Positions 52,446 to 60,835 of a stretch of DNA of 64,000 nucleotides are shown here, one piece after another (the stretch's first letter is position 1; each line of letters begins with the position of its first letter). The notes beneath the pieces are model-generated. The model did not search any database. It was given only the letters and a program-made list of their open reading frames with translations, and had not been told where the DNA came from. The translations under genes were made by a program, and so were the position numbers. This stretch comes from Cellulosimicrobium cellulans (GTDB lineage Bacteria; Actinomycetota; Actinomycetes; Actinomycetales; Cellulomonadaceae), in the NCBI RefSeq assembly GCF_007679345.1, contig NZ_VEGH01000015.1, forward strand, positions 1-64,000, written 5' to 3'.

Positions 52446-53245
52446 GAGGACTTGGCTCCGATCCAGACCGAGGCGCCGATCAGCAGGCCGATGCCGACCA
52501 CCCAGGCCCACAGGCCCTCGCTGACGGGGCCGAGCGAGCCGAGCGAGAGGCCGCCGGGCGAGCCGTCGCGCTGCTCGTCGAGGTAGGCGATGATGTCGCG
52601 CTTCTCGTCCGGGGTGATGTTGGCGTCGTTGAACACCGGCATCGACTGCGGGCCGGTCAGCATCGCCTCGTAGATGTGGGTGGGCGTGGTGTCGGTGAGC
52701 GCGGGCGCCCACTTGCCCTGGGACAGCGCGCCGCCGGCGCCGACCGCGTTGTGGCACATGGCGCAGTTCGTGCGGAACAGGGCCATGCCGTTGGCCGCGT
52801 CGCCCTTGGCGGGGTCGACCTGCTCCGCCGTGGGGATCGCGGGACCGGCACCGAGCGACGCGACGTAGGCCGCGAGCTGGGCGATGTCCTCGTCGTCGAA
52901 CTGGACCGGCTTGGCCTGGATCTGCGCGCCGTTCATCTGCGCGGGCATGCGACCGGTGCCGACCTGGAAGTCGACCGCGGCGGCGCCCACGCCGATGAGG
53001 GAGGGGCCGCCGGCGCCGCCGTCGACCGCCTCCCGGCCCTCGGCGGAGACGCCGTGGCAGGTGGCGCAGTTGGCCTGGAACAGCTTCTGACCGGCGGCGA
53101 TGTCGCTCTCGCTGGCCGCAGCCTGCGCCGCGTCGGCGCTGGCGGGCTGGGCGATCGCGTACACCGCTCCGGTGAGCAGCAGCGCCAGCAGGAGCAGCAC
53201 GACCGGCGCTGACCGGTGGTGCCTGCGGGCGGCGAGTGCCTTCAC
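52442..53245 (-). CDS. qcrC: Dihaem cytochrome c of the bc1 complex
   Basis: A 267-residue membrane-anchored cytochrome cc. An N-terminal signal/anchor (PVVLLLLALLLTGAVYA), two c-type haem sites (ANCATCHGVS and TNCAMCHNAV), and a C-terminal helix (WAWVVGIGLLIGASVWIG). It replaces soluble cytochrome c and links bc1 directly to oxidase. GTG 53245 follows ctaE after 55 bases. Confidence 0.96.
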   Translation of the reverse strand: MKALAARRHHRSAPVVLLLLALLLTGAVYAIAQPASADAAQAAASESDIAAGQKLFQANCATCHGVSAEGREAVDGGAGGPSLIGVGAAAVDFQVGTGRMPAQMNGAQIQAKPVQFDDEDIAQLAAYVASLGAGPAIPTAEQVDPAKGDAANGMALFRTNCAMCHNAVGAGGALSQGKWAPALTDTTPTHIYEAMLTGPQSMPVFNDANITPDEKRDIIAYLDEQRDGSPGGLSLGSLGPVSEGLWAWVVGIGLLIGASVWIGAKSS

Positions 53246-53300
53246 GGATGGATCCTCGTCTCGGGCGTTGCGGGGGGCTGTGCGGGGGTCGTGCCGCTGG

Positions 53301-53939
53301 TCACTTGATGAGGTAGATGGTCGCGAACAGCGCGATCCACACGACGTCGACGAAGTGCCAGTAGTAGGAGGTCACGATGGCGGTGGTCGCCTCGTGGTGG
53401 CCGAACCGCTTCGCGGTGAACGAGCGGCCCAGCAGGAACAGGAAGGCGATGAGGCCACCGACCACGTGCAGGCCGTGGAAGCCGGTGGTCAGGTAGAACA
53501 CCGAGCCGTACGGGCTGGACGAGATCGTGAGGCCCTCGTGGACCAGCTCGGCGTACTCGAAGACCTGCCCGCCGATGAAGAAGGCGCCCATGATGTAGGT
53601 GAGCGTCATCCACTCGTTCATGCCCCAGCCGCGCACGTTCAGCAGCGAGCCGGAGCGGACGGGCTGGAACCGCTCGGCGGCCCAGACGCCCATCTGGCAG
53701 GTGACCGACGACAGGATCAGCACCGTGGTGTTGACCATCGCGAAGCCGACGTTCAGCTTCTCGGTCTGCACCGCCCACTCCTCCGGCACCGTCGCGCGGA
53801 GGGTGAAGTACATCGCGAACAGGCCCGCGAAGAACATGAGCTCCGAGGCCAGCCACACGATCGTCCCGACCGACACGGGGTTCGGTCGGTTGACGCTCAC
53901 GTGGGGAGCGGAGGCGGGGGCAGCCGTTGCGGTCGTCAC
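53301..53939 (-). CDS. ctaE: Cytochrome c oxidase subunit III
   Basis: A 212-residue subunit with five helices. [20 protein letters not shown] with the lipid-binding Glu, the [13 protein letters not shown] segment, and the C-terminal [15 protein letters not shown] identify it. It heads the ctaE-qcrC-qcrA-qcrB operon. GTG 53939 lies seven bases after CATACT with no ribosome-binding site; a longer start at 53990 would cross that promoter. Confidence 0.95.
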   Translation of the reverse strand: MTTATAAPASAPHVSVNRPNPVSVGTIVWLASELMFFAGLFAMYFTLRATVPEEWAVQTEKLNVGFAMVNTTVLILSSVTCQMGVWAAERFQPVRSGSLLNVRGWGMNEWMTLTYIMGAFFIGGQVFEYAELVHEGLTISSSPYGSVFYLTTGFHGLHVVGGLIAFLFLLGRSFTAKRFGHHEATTAIVTSYYWHFVDVVWIALFATIYLIK

Positions 53940-53946
53940 GCGTGTC

Positions 53947-53952
53947 AGTATG
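53947..53952 (-). promoter_or_regulatory. Leaderless -10 box of the ctaE-qcrCAB operon
   Basis: CATACT on the minus strand, seven bases before GTG 53939. Confidence 0.5.
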
Positions 53953-54135
53953 GCCGAAAACCGGTGTGCATGGGTCCTTAGTCCCCGCACGTCGCCGAGG
54001 TTTCTGTCACATCGTCACCTCGTTCCGCGTGTTCGTGGGCAGGTCGGAGCGTCGCGACCGGCGTGTCGGTGGTCGTGCCAAGATGCAGGGCAGGGACGCG
54101 CGCGACACGTCCCCCCGCACGAGCGAAGGACCACC

Positions 54136-54558
54136 ATGGCCGCTGACGCCACTCCCGCCGCACCCGCCGAGGGCCCGCGCATCCTGCTCTACAGCGACGA
54201 CGTCGACACGCGCGCGCAGGTGCGCCTGGGCGTCGGCCGCCGGCTCGGCCGGGGCGCGCCGGACATCCGGTGGAGCGAGGTCGCCACCCCGCAGGCGGCG
54301 CTCGAGCAGGCGGAGACCGGGACCTACGACCTGCTCGTCCTCGACGGCGAGGCGGCCAAGGTCGGCGGCATGGCGCTCGCGCGCCAGGTCAAGGACGAGG
54401 TGTTCCGCTGCCCGCCGGTGCTCGTGCTCACCGGCCGCCCGCAGGACGCCTGGCTCGCCGCCTGGTCCGACGCGGACGCCGTCGTCTCCCAGCCCCTCGA
54501 CCCGGTCGAGCTGCACGACGCCGTCGTGGGCCTGCTCGCCCGGACCCCCGCGGCATGA
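54136..54558 (+). CDS. Stand-alone receiver-domain protein, atypical
   Basis: A 140-residue protein with only a CheY-like receiver fold. The acidic pair ([12 protein letters not shown]) and a central Asp in [13 protein letters not shown] are present and the Thr is in VLTGRP. The near-universal Lys before the last helix is Gln here ([11 protein letters not shown]), which suggests it may not be switched by phosphorylation. There is no output domain and no histidine kinase nearby. AAGGA precedes ATG 54136. It overlaps trpD by ATGA. Confidence 0.78.
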   Translation: MAADATPAAPAEGPRILLYSDDVDTRAQVRLGVGRRLGRGAPDIRWSEVATPQAALEQAETGTYDLLVLDGEAAKVGGMALARQVKDEVFRCPPVLVLTGRPQDAWLAAWSDADAVVSQPLDPVELHDAVVGLLARTPAA

Positions 54559-55607
54559 CCGAGCAGGTCACCTGGTCCGACCTGCTCACCACGCTCGTCG
54601 AGGGCAGGGACCTCGGCGAGGCCCAGACCGCGTGGGCGATGGACGAGATCATGTCCGGGTCGGCCTCGCCGGCGCGCGTCGCCGGCTTCCTCACCGCCCT
54701 GCGGGCCAAGGGGGAGACGGTCGCCGAGCTGACCGCCCTCGCCGACACGATGCTCGCGCACGCGCTGCGGTTCGAGGTCCCCGGGCGCGCCGTGGACATC
54801 GTCGGCACCGGCGGCGACCGCGCGCACACCGTCAACGTGTCCACCATGGCGTCCGTCGTCGTCGCGGGCACGGGCGTGCGGGTGGTCAAGCACGGCAACC
54901 GGGCGGCGTCGTCGTCCTCCGGATCGGCCGACGTGCTCGAGGCCCTCGGCATCCGGCTCGACCAGACCCCCGAGCGCGTCGCGCAGCTCGCGTCCGAGGT
55001 CGGCATCACGTTCTGCTTCGCCCTGACCTTCCACCCGGCGATGCGGCACGTCGCCGTCGCGCGGCGCGACCTCGGCATCAAGACGGTGTTCAACTTCCTC
55101 GGGCCGCTGACCAACCCGGCCCAGCCCGCCGCCGCCGCCATCGGCGTCGCGGACGCGCGGATGGCGGGCCTCGTCGCGGGGGTGCTCGCGCGGCGCGGGA
55201 CCGAGGCGCTGGTGTTCCGCGGCGACGACGGGCTGGACGAGCTCGCGCCCACCGGGACGTCCCACGTGTGGCACGTGACCGGCGGCGCGGTGACCGAGCA
55301 CGTCCTGGACCCGGTGGCCGACCTCGGGCTCGCGCCGGTCACGGTCGCGGACCTGCGGGGCGCCGACGCGGCGTTCAACGCCGGCGTGGCGCGGGCGGTG
55401 CTCGCGGGGGAGACGGTGGCGTCCCGGGAGACCGTGCTCCTCAACGCCGCGGCGGCGCTGGTCGCCGACGGCAGCCTGCCCGGGACCGGCGCGGCCGGGG
55501 GCGACCTGGTCGCGCGGCTGCGCGCGGGGCTGACGCACGCGGCGGCGGCCGTGGACTCGGGCGCGGCGGCGGAGGTCCTGGAGCGCTGGCGTGCGGCCTC
55601 GGCCTGA
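54555..55607 (+). CDS. trpD: Anthranilate phosphoribosyltransferase
   Basis: A 350-residue enzyme joining anthranilate to PRPP in tryptophan synthesis. The PRPP loop [17 protein letters not shown] is at about 81-97, [18 protein letters not shown] at about 111-128, and the metal-binding region shows [13 protein letters not shown]. Length is normal. It is separate from other trp genes, as in many actinobacteria, and translationally coupled to the receiver-like gene. Element C follows it. Confidence 0.96.
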   Translation: MTEQVTWSDLLTTLVEGRDLGEAQTAWAMDEIMSGSASPARVAGFLTALRAKGETVAELTALADTMLAHALRFEVPGRAVDIVGTGGDRAHTVNVSTMASVVVAGTGVRVVKHGNRAASSSSGSADVLEALGIRLDQTPERVAQLASEVGITFCFALTFHPAMRHVAVARRDLGIKTVFNFLGPLTNPAQPAAAAIGVADARMAGLVAGVLARRGTEALVFRGDDGLDELAPTGTSHVWHVTGGAVTEHVLDPVADLGLAPVTVADLRGADAAFNAGVARAVLAGETVASRETVLLNAAAALVADGSLPGTGAAGGDLVARLRAGLTHAAAAVDSGAAAEVLERWRAASA

Positions 55608-55636
55608 CGCCCCCGCTGACCGCTGACCGCTGACCG

Positions 55637-55711
55637 CGCCGAGTGGGCAACCGACACGTCGAGAGTGCATCCGCCGGATGCACTCTCGACGTGTCGAGTA
55701 CCCCCTCGGTG
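55637..55711. repeat. 75-bp palindromic element, copy C
   Basis: Perfect 21-base arms 55652-55672 and 55676-55696 (core CGACACGTCGAGAGTGCATCC) around a GCC loop, inside a 75-base unit from CGCCGAG to CTCGGTG, 29 bases after the trpD stop. Its inner arm differs from copies A, B and D but remains fully paired. Confidence 0.88.
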
Positions 55712-55762
55712 AGCGGACGCGGGACGTAGGGGGCCACGGGTCGGCCGGAGCGGGGCGGGCGG

Positions 55763-55768
55763 TAGCGT
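55763..55768 (+). promoter_or_regulatory. Leaderless -10 box of the APH-like gene
   Basis: TAGCGT, six bases before ATG 55775. Confidence 0.6.
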
Positions 55769-55774
55769 GCGCGC

Positions 55775-56626
55775 ATGACCTCGGGGTTCGACGCGCTCGA
55801 CGCGCGGCAGCGTTCGCTCGTCGAGCGCTGGCTCCCCGGGGCCGAGGTCGAGGCGAGCCTCGGGTGGGGCCTGGTCGCGACCACGGTCCTGCGGGTGCGC
55901 GCCGCCGACGGCGGGCTGTGCGTCGTCAAGGCCGGCGGCCCGTCCGACCACCACATCGCGCGGGAGATCCGGGCGCACCTGTCCTGGCTCGCGCCCTGGG
56001 TGCGTGCGGGCAGGGCGCCGGGGCTGCTGCACCACGACGCGGACGCCCGGGTGCTGGTGACCCGGTGGCTGCCGGGCCGGCTCGTCCTGGACGACCCCGC
56101 GGCCGACGACCCGGAGGTCTACGCCCAGGCCGGGCGGCTGCTCGCCCAGCTGCACGCCGTCGAGGCGCGACTCGACGACGGGTACGAGGCGCGCGAGAAC
56201 GCGCGGATGCGGCGCTGGCTCGGCTCGGCCCACCGGATCGCCGCGGCGGACGCGGCCCGGCTGTCGGCGATGGCCGACGGCTGGCCGGAGCCGCCCGCGG
56301 TGCTCGTCCCGACGCACGGCGACTGGCAGCCGCGGAACTGGCTCGTGCACGACGGCGAGGTCCGCGCGATCGACCTGGGCCGCGCCGACCTGCGGCCCGC
56401 CGCGACCGACCTGGCGCGGCTCGCGGCGCGGGACTTCCGTCGCGACCCCGCGCTGGAGGCGGCGTTCCTGGGTGGCTACGGCGGCGATCCGCGCGACCCC
56501 GGCGCCTGGGCGCGGACGCGGGTGCGGGAGGCGGTGGCCACGGCGGCCTGGGCGCACCAGGTCGGGGACGAGGCGTTCGAGCGCGAGGGCCTTGCCCTGG
56601 TCGCGGAGGTCCTGGCCGGGGCGTGA
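55775..56626 (+). CDS. Aminoglycoside-phosphotransferase-family kinase
   Basis: A 283-residue APH/choline-kinase fold protein. The catalytic loop THGDWQPRNWLV and the metal-binding IDLGRADLRPAATDLA are clear; the N-terminal lobe Lys is in LCVVKAGGPSDHH. Members phosphorylate antibiotics or small metabolites; nothing here indicates resistance. It lies between elements C and D, each within about 125 bases of its ends. Confidence 0.85.
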   Translation: MTSGFDALDARQRSLVERWLPGAEVEASLGWGLVATTVLRVRAADGGLCVVKAGGPSDHHIAREIRAHLSWLAPWVRAGRAPGLLHHDADARVLVTRWLPGRLVLDDPAADDPEVYAQAGRLLAQLHAVEARLDDGYEARENARMRRWLGSAHRIAAADAARLSAMADGWPEPPAVLVPTHGDWQPRNWLVHDGEVRAIDLGRADLRPAATDLARLAARDFRRDPALEAAFLGGYGGDPRDPGAWARTRVREAVATAAWAHQVGDEAFEREGLALVAEVLAGA

Positions 56627-56747
56627 CGGCCGGCGCACGCCGCCGGGCGAGGCCGGCTGGGTCGGCTGGGCGCCCGCACGGGCACGGCTCGGTCGCCCGG
56701 CGCGCCCGCGGGCGGCCCACGGCAGCCGCGTGCCCGGTGCCGTCCGT

Positions 56748-56822
56748 CGCCGACGGGGTAACGGACGCGTCGAGCGAGTAGTCGCCGACTGCTCGCTCGA
56801 CGCGTCGACTACCCTCTCGGCG
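56748..56822. repeat. 75-bp palindromic element, copy D
   Basis: GACGCGTCGAGCGAG at 56764-56778 pairs with 56792-56806; the stem continues inward through one T-G wobble to a short loop. The 75-base unit runs from CGCCGAC to CTCGGCG and aligns without gaps to B and C. It lies between convergent genes. Confidence 0.88.
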
Positions 56823-56896
56823 TCCGGGCCGGGGCGCGCGCGACGCGCGGTGGGCCGGGCGGGCACGATGGCGCGCTCACCGCGTGCCGGCGGCCG

Positions 56897-56976
56897 CCGG
56901 TGCAGCCGGGGCGGCGCCGGTGCAGCCGGGGCGGCGCCGGTCCAGCCGGGGCGCCACCCGTCCAGCCGTGGCGGCG
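56897..56976. repeat. 20-bp tandem repeat, four units
   Basis: Units CCGGTGCAGCCGGGGCGGCG: two identical (56897-56916, 56917-56936), two diverged (56937-56956, 56957-56976), directly behind the Lrp-type gene. The rest of the 56627-56984 gap holds only element D. Confidence 0.85.
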
Positions 56977-56984
56977 CCGCGCGG

Positions 56985-57266
56985 TCAGTCCTCGATGCCG
57001 AGCGCGAAGGCCTGCTCGAGGTCGTGCTGGGAGTAGGTGCGGAACGCGATGAACGTCTGCGTGCGGACGACGCCGTCCACCTTGCTGACCCTGTCCGCGA
57101 TGATGTCGGCGAGCTCCTCGTGCTCCCGGACGCGCACCATGGCGATCAGGTCGACGCCGCCGGTGACGGAGTAGACCTCGCTCACGCCCGGGATGTTCGC
57201 GATGGCGGCGGCGGCCTCGGGGATGCGGTCGGCGTCGGTGTCGATGTGCACGATGGCGGTCAGCAT
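56985..57266 (-). CDS. Stand-alone Lrp/AsnC effector (RAM) domain protein
   Basis: A 93-residue protein equal to the ligand-binding RAM domain of Lrp/AsnC regulators (AIVHIDTDADRIPEAA, VYSVTGGVDLIAMVRV, IADRVSKVDGVVRTQTFIAF) without a DNA-binding domain. Such proteins form alpha/beta oligomers that bind amino acids. The ATG lies six bases after CATGAT on the minus strand, consistent with a leaderless start. It is seven bases downstream of the exonuclease gene, and this location near trpD is conserved in actinobacteria. Confidence 0.9.
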   Translation of the reverse strand: MLTAIVHIDTDADRIPEAAAAIANIPGVSEVYSVTGGVDLIAMVRVREHEELADIIADRVSKVDGVVRTQTFIAFRTYSQHDLEQAFALGIED

Positions 57267-57273
57267 GACGCCA

Positions 57274-59391
57274 TCATGCCGCGCCGACGGCCCCCGCGGC
57301 GGGGTCCTCGGGCCCGTGCGTCGCGTTCCGGGTCCGGTCCGGGGCGCGCAGGTCGGACGCGCGGGCGAGCCCCGGCACGCCGCCGAGCCCGGGCGCCGCG
57401 CCGGGGTCGTGCGTCGCGCCGAGCCCCGGCACGCCGCCGAGCCCGGGCGCCGCGCCGAGGCCGGAGGCCGCGCCGTGCCCCGGCACGCCGCCCAGCCCCG
57501 ACGGCCCGCCGAGCCCGAAGCCCGCGCCCGCCCCTGCGGCCTCGGCCGCGAACCGGGCGTCCCGCTCCTGCCAGCCCGGCGTCGCGGCCCCCTCCGTGCC
57601 GTCCTCGGCCACCGCGTCCACGGCCTCGCCCAGCGCCGCGGCCGCCTCGCGCCGGGCCGCGACTGCGTCGGCGGGGTCGGTGCGCGCCTGGGCCGAGCGC
57701 ACGGGGTAGGCCCACGGCTCGCTCACGCTGACGATCCGCACGCCCGGGCGCCCGAGCCACGCGAGCACGAGGTCGGCCTCCTCCGGGTGCCCCGCAGGTG
57801 CCGGGACGACGGGCGCGGGGACGTGCTCGCCGGTGACGCGCAGCGACTCGACGGCGGGCATGGGGTCGTCGCCCCGCGCGACGAGCGCCGTCCCGGCCAG
57901 CCGTCCGTGCCGCACGAGCACGACCTCCCAGCCGCCGGAGTCGGTGCGCCGGGCCGCGACGAGCTCCGCGCACGCCGCGAGCGGCGCCAGGCGCTGGGAC
58001 CGCGCCGAGCCGCGGAGGAACGCCGCGAGCCGGTCGCGGACGGTCACGGCCTCCTCGAACCGCTCCCGGCCGACGAGCGCGTCGATCCTGGCGGTGTGCG
58101 CCCCGACGACGGCGGCGGGGTCGGCGAGCATCGCGCGGCGGACCTCGTCGACGGTCGCGGCGTACTCGGCGGCCGCCTCGGGGCGGATGCAGGGCGCGGG
58201 GCAGCGGCCGATCTCGGCGAGGTGGCACGCGCTGGCCCCGGGGGCCGGGACGAGCGGGAGCCGCGCGGTGCACCGCCGGATGGCGAACGCGTCGTGCAGC
58301 GCCTCGACCGCGGACTGCGCCGCGGCGCGCGACGCGAACGGGCCGATGTGGGTGGCGTCGTCCCGGACCTCGCGCACGACTGACAGCCGGGGGAACGCCT
58401 CGGCGGTGAGGCGGACCCACGGCATGCGCTCGGGGGAGCGCGACCGGCGGTTGTACCGGGGGTTGTGCTCGGCGATCAGCCGCAGCTCGCGGACCTGCGC
58501 CTCCAGCGGCGTCGCGCACACGACGGGCGTGACGGCCTGCGCGATGCGGACCATCTCCCGCATCCGGGACCGCTTCTCCGCCGCGGTGAAGTACGAGCGG
58601 ACGCGCTTGCGCAGCGAGGTCGACGTCCCGACGTACAGGACCTCGTCCTTCGGCCCGCGGAACAGGTAGACGCCCGGCAGGTCCGGCAGCCCGTCGGCGA
58701 GGGTGCGCTTGCGCCGCACGTCGGCCGGGACGGCGTCGGCGGCCGTCGCCAGGTCCTCCAGGTGCGTGATGCCGAGCGGCGCGAGCCGCCCGAGCAGGGC
58801 GTGCAGCACGTCGACGGTGGCGCGGGCGTCGGCGAGCGCGCGGTGCTCCGGCGTCGTCGTCGCGCGGAACAGGCCGGCCAGCGTGCTCAGCTTGTGGTTC
58901 GGCGCCTCGTCCCGGGTGACGACCCGGCGCGCGAGCCGGACGGTGTCGACGACGGCGAACCCCGGCCACGCGTGCCCGGTCTCCGCGGCGGCGGCCTTGA
59001 GGAAGCCGACGTCGAACGGCGCGTTGTGCGCGACGAGGACGGAGCCCCGGGCGAACTCGAGGAACGACGGCAGCACCTCGGCGATCCTCGGGGCCCCGAC
59101 CACCATCGCGGTGGTGATCCCGGTGAGCACCTGGATCTGCGCGGGTACCGGACCGCCCGGGTCGACGAGCGTCTGGAACTCGCCCAGCACCTCGCCGCCG
59201 CGGACCTTGACCGCGCCGACCTCGGTGATGGCGGACGCGCCGGGCGCGGCCCCGGTGGTCTCCAGGTCGACCACCACGAACGTGACGTCGTGCAGCGGGG
59301 TGCCGATGTCGTCCAGGGTCACCTGCACGGGCCGGCCGGTCTGCGGCGCCGCGAGGTCGGGGCGGGGCGGGACGGGGGACCGGTGGACCAT
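57274..59391 (-). CDS. DEDDh 3'-5' exonuclease fused to a GIY-YIG (UvrC N-terminal-like) domain
   Basis: A 705-residue DNA-repair-type protein. The DnaQ-like domain (about 35-200) has VVVDLETTG (Asp42/Glu44), VAHNAPFDVGFLK and EHRALADARATVDVL. The GIY-YIG nuclease domain (about 240-320) has LPGVYLFRGPKDEVLYVGTS. A UvrC/Cho-like middle region with CxxxxxGRCPAPC follows. The UvrC C-terminal endonuclease and HhH domains are absent. The last about 65 residues form an 18-residue Gly-rich repeat. Leaderless start, divergent from an NYN gene. Confidence 0.9.
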   Translation of the reverse strand: MVHRSPVPPRPDLAAPQTGRPVQVTLDDIGTPLHDVTFVVVDLETTGAAPGASAITEVGAVKVRGGEVLGEFQTLVDPGGPVPAQIQVLTGITTAMVVGAPRIAEVLPSFLEFARGSVLVAHNAPFDVGFLKAAAAETGHAWPGFAVVDTVRLARRVVTRDEAPNHKLSTLAGLFRATTTPEHRALADARATVDVLHALLGRLAPLGITHLEDLATAADAVPADVRRKRTLADGLPDLPGVYLFRGPKDEVLYVGTSTSLRKRVRSYFTAAEKRSRMREMVRIAQAVTPVVCATPLEAQVRELRLIAEHNPRYNRRSRSPERMPWVRLTAEAFPRLSVVREVRDDATHIGPFASRAAAQSAVEALHDAFAIRRCTARLPLVPAPGASACHLAEIGRCPAPCIRPEAAAEYAATVDEVRRAMLADPAAVVGAHTARIDALVGRERFEEAVTVRDRLAAFLRGSARSQRLAPLAACAELVAARRTDSGGWEVVLVRHGRLAGTALVARGDDPMPAVESLRVTGEHVPAPVVPAPAGHPEEADLVLAWLGRPGVRIVSVSEPWAYPVRSAQARTDPADAVAARREAAAALGEAVDAVAEDGTEGAATPGWQERDARFAAEAAGAGAGFGLGGPSGLGGVPGHGAASGLGAAPGLGGVPGLGATHDPGAAPGLGGVPGLARASDLRAPDRTRNATHGPEDPAAGAVGAA
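57367..57528 (-). repeat. 54-bp in-frame tandem repeat in the exonuclease tail, three units
   Basis: A 36-base block (starting GAGCCCCGGCACGCC) is identical at 57367-57402 and 57421-57456, with a diverged third copy at about 57475-57510. The period is 54 bases, i.e. 18 residues (GLGGVPGLGA-type). Confidence 0.85.
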
Positions 59392-59398
59392 GCGCCGC

Positions 59399-59461
59399 AC
59401 GCTAGCCGCGCCCTCCGACACGCCCCCGGCGGCCCCCGCCCCACCTGCGGCCCCGTAGGGT
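59399..59461. promoter_or_regulatory. Divergent leaderless promoters of the exonuclease and NYN genes
   Basis: TAGCGT (minus, 59399-59404) lies seven bases before ATG 59391. TAGGGT (plus, 59456-59461) lies seven bases before ATG 59469. Confidence 0.6.
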
Positions 59462-59468
59462 GACGCGC

Positions 59469-60779
59469 ATGCCCGAGCCCGCACCCGACGCCGTGCCCGA
59501 GGCCGTGCGCGCCGCGGTGCTGCCCCTCGCGGCGGAGGTGCTGGGGGCGCTCGACCCGGGCGCCGTCCCGGCGTCGCTCGCCGCCGTGCGCCGGTTCGCG
59601 CCGCGCCGCCGGGTCACCTCCGGCGCCGGCCCGCTGTGGCTCGCCGTCGAGCGTGACGACGCGTTCCGGGCGCGGGTGGCGCGCGCGTGGTCGCACGCCC
59701 ACCCGGACCTCGCGGCCGACCTGCTCGCCGACCCGCCCGCGGCCGCCGCGCCCGGCGACCGCCTGGACCTCGCCGTCGGCGCGGCGCTGCTGCGCCCCGA
59801 CGGCTGGGAGGCCCGGCTCTCGGCCGTCGGCATCCCGCCCGCGGGCGCCGACTCCCCGGCGCAGCCCGACGCCGACCACGCGCACCGGGCGCACCGCGCC
59901 GAGGCCGAGCTCCGCCGCCTGGCCGCGCGCCTCACGGCCGAGACCGAGCGCGCCGACGCCGCCGAGGCCGAGCTGACCTCGCTGCGCCGGGAGCTGCGCC
60001 GGCTGCGGTCCGACGCCGACCGGTCCCGGTCCGAGGCGCGCCGTGCCGCGGAGCACGCCGCCGAGGTCGCGGCGGCCGCCGAGCGGGTGCACGCCGAGAC
60101 GGCCCGGGTGCGGGCAGCCGCGGACGACGACCGCCGCCGCGCCGAGGACCTGGCCCGGGTCGCCCGGGAGGACGCCGCCGCGCTGCGCGAGCTCGCGCAG
60201 GTCCGGGTGCGGCTGCTGCTGGACACGCTGGTCGAGGCGGGCTCGGCGCTGCGCGAGGAGCTCGCCCTGCCCCCGGCGGGCCGGATGCCGGCCGACCTGG
60301 TCGCGCCGCCCGTCCCGGGACCCGGGGGAGCGATCCGCCCCACCTCCCGCGGCAGGTCCGCCGACGACCCGGCGCTGCTGGACGACCTGCTGGCCATGCC
60401 GCGCGCCCACCTGCTCGTCGACGGCTACAACGTCTCGAAGCTGGCGTGGCCCGACCAGCCGCTGACCGAGCAGCGCCGCCGCCTGACCGAGCGCCTGGCG
60501 ACGCTCGCGGGCCGCACGGGCGCCGAGGTGACGTGCTGCTTCGACGGCCGGGAGACCGACGCCGGCGGCCGGGCGCCCGCGGCGCCGCGCGGGGTCCGCG
60601 TGCTGTTCTCCCAGGGGGAGATCGCGGACGACCTGCTGCGCCGCCTCGTGCGCGCCGAGCCGCCGGGCCGGGTCGTCGTGGCGATCACCGGCGACAGCGC
60701 GCTGGGCGCCGACCTGGAGGCCGCGGGCGCCCGCGTGCTCCCGTCGGCGACCCTCCTGGCCCGCCTCGGCCGGGTCTGA
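59469..60779 (+). CDS. NYN-domain protein (YacP/Rae1-like RNase fold) with coiled coil
   Basis: A 436-residue protein. The N-terminal about 130 residues form an Ala/Leu-rich helical domain, a long charged coiled coil spans about 140-250 (RAEAELRRLAARLTAETERA and onward), and the C-terminal NYN/PIN-like domain (about 315-436) starts HLLVDGYNVSKLAWPD and contains CCFDGRETD and ITGDSALGADLEAAG with acidic residues. It resembles actinobacterial RNA-binding NYN proteins related to the ribosome-associated RNase Rae1. Divergent from a nuclease, with paired leaderless promoters. Confidence 0.88.
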   Translation: MPEPAPDAVPEAVRAAVLPLAAEVLGALDPGAVPASLAAVRRFAPRRRVTSGAGPLWLAVERDDAFRARVARAWSHAHPDLAADLLADPPAAAAPGDRLDLAVGAALLRPDGWEARLSAVGIPPAGADSPAQPDADHAHRAHRAEAELRRLAARLTAETERADAAEAELTSLRRELRRLRSDADRSRSEARRAAEHAAEVAAAAERVHAETARVRAAADDDRRRAEDLARVAREDAAALRELAQVRVRLLLDTLVEAGSALREELALPPAGRMPADLVAPPVPGPGGAIRPTSRGRSADDPALLDDLLAMPRAHLLVDGYNVSKLAWPDQPLTEQRRRLTERLATLAGRTGAEVTCCFDGRETDAGGRAPAAPRGVRVLFSQGEIADDLLRRLVRAEPPGRVVVAITGDSALGADLEAAGARVLPSATLLARLGRV

Positions 60780-60835
60780 CCCCACCCGTGCGCGAGCCCG
60801 CGCCGCGAGGTCGTCGCACGCCCGACCGGCCGTGC

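Noticed and set aside
55775..56626. Aminoglycoside resistance gene
   Set aside because: Only the generic APH kinase fold is seen, with no residues or context indicating drug resistance.
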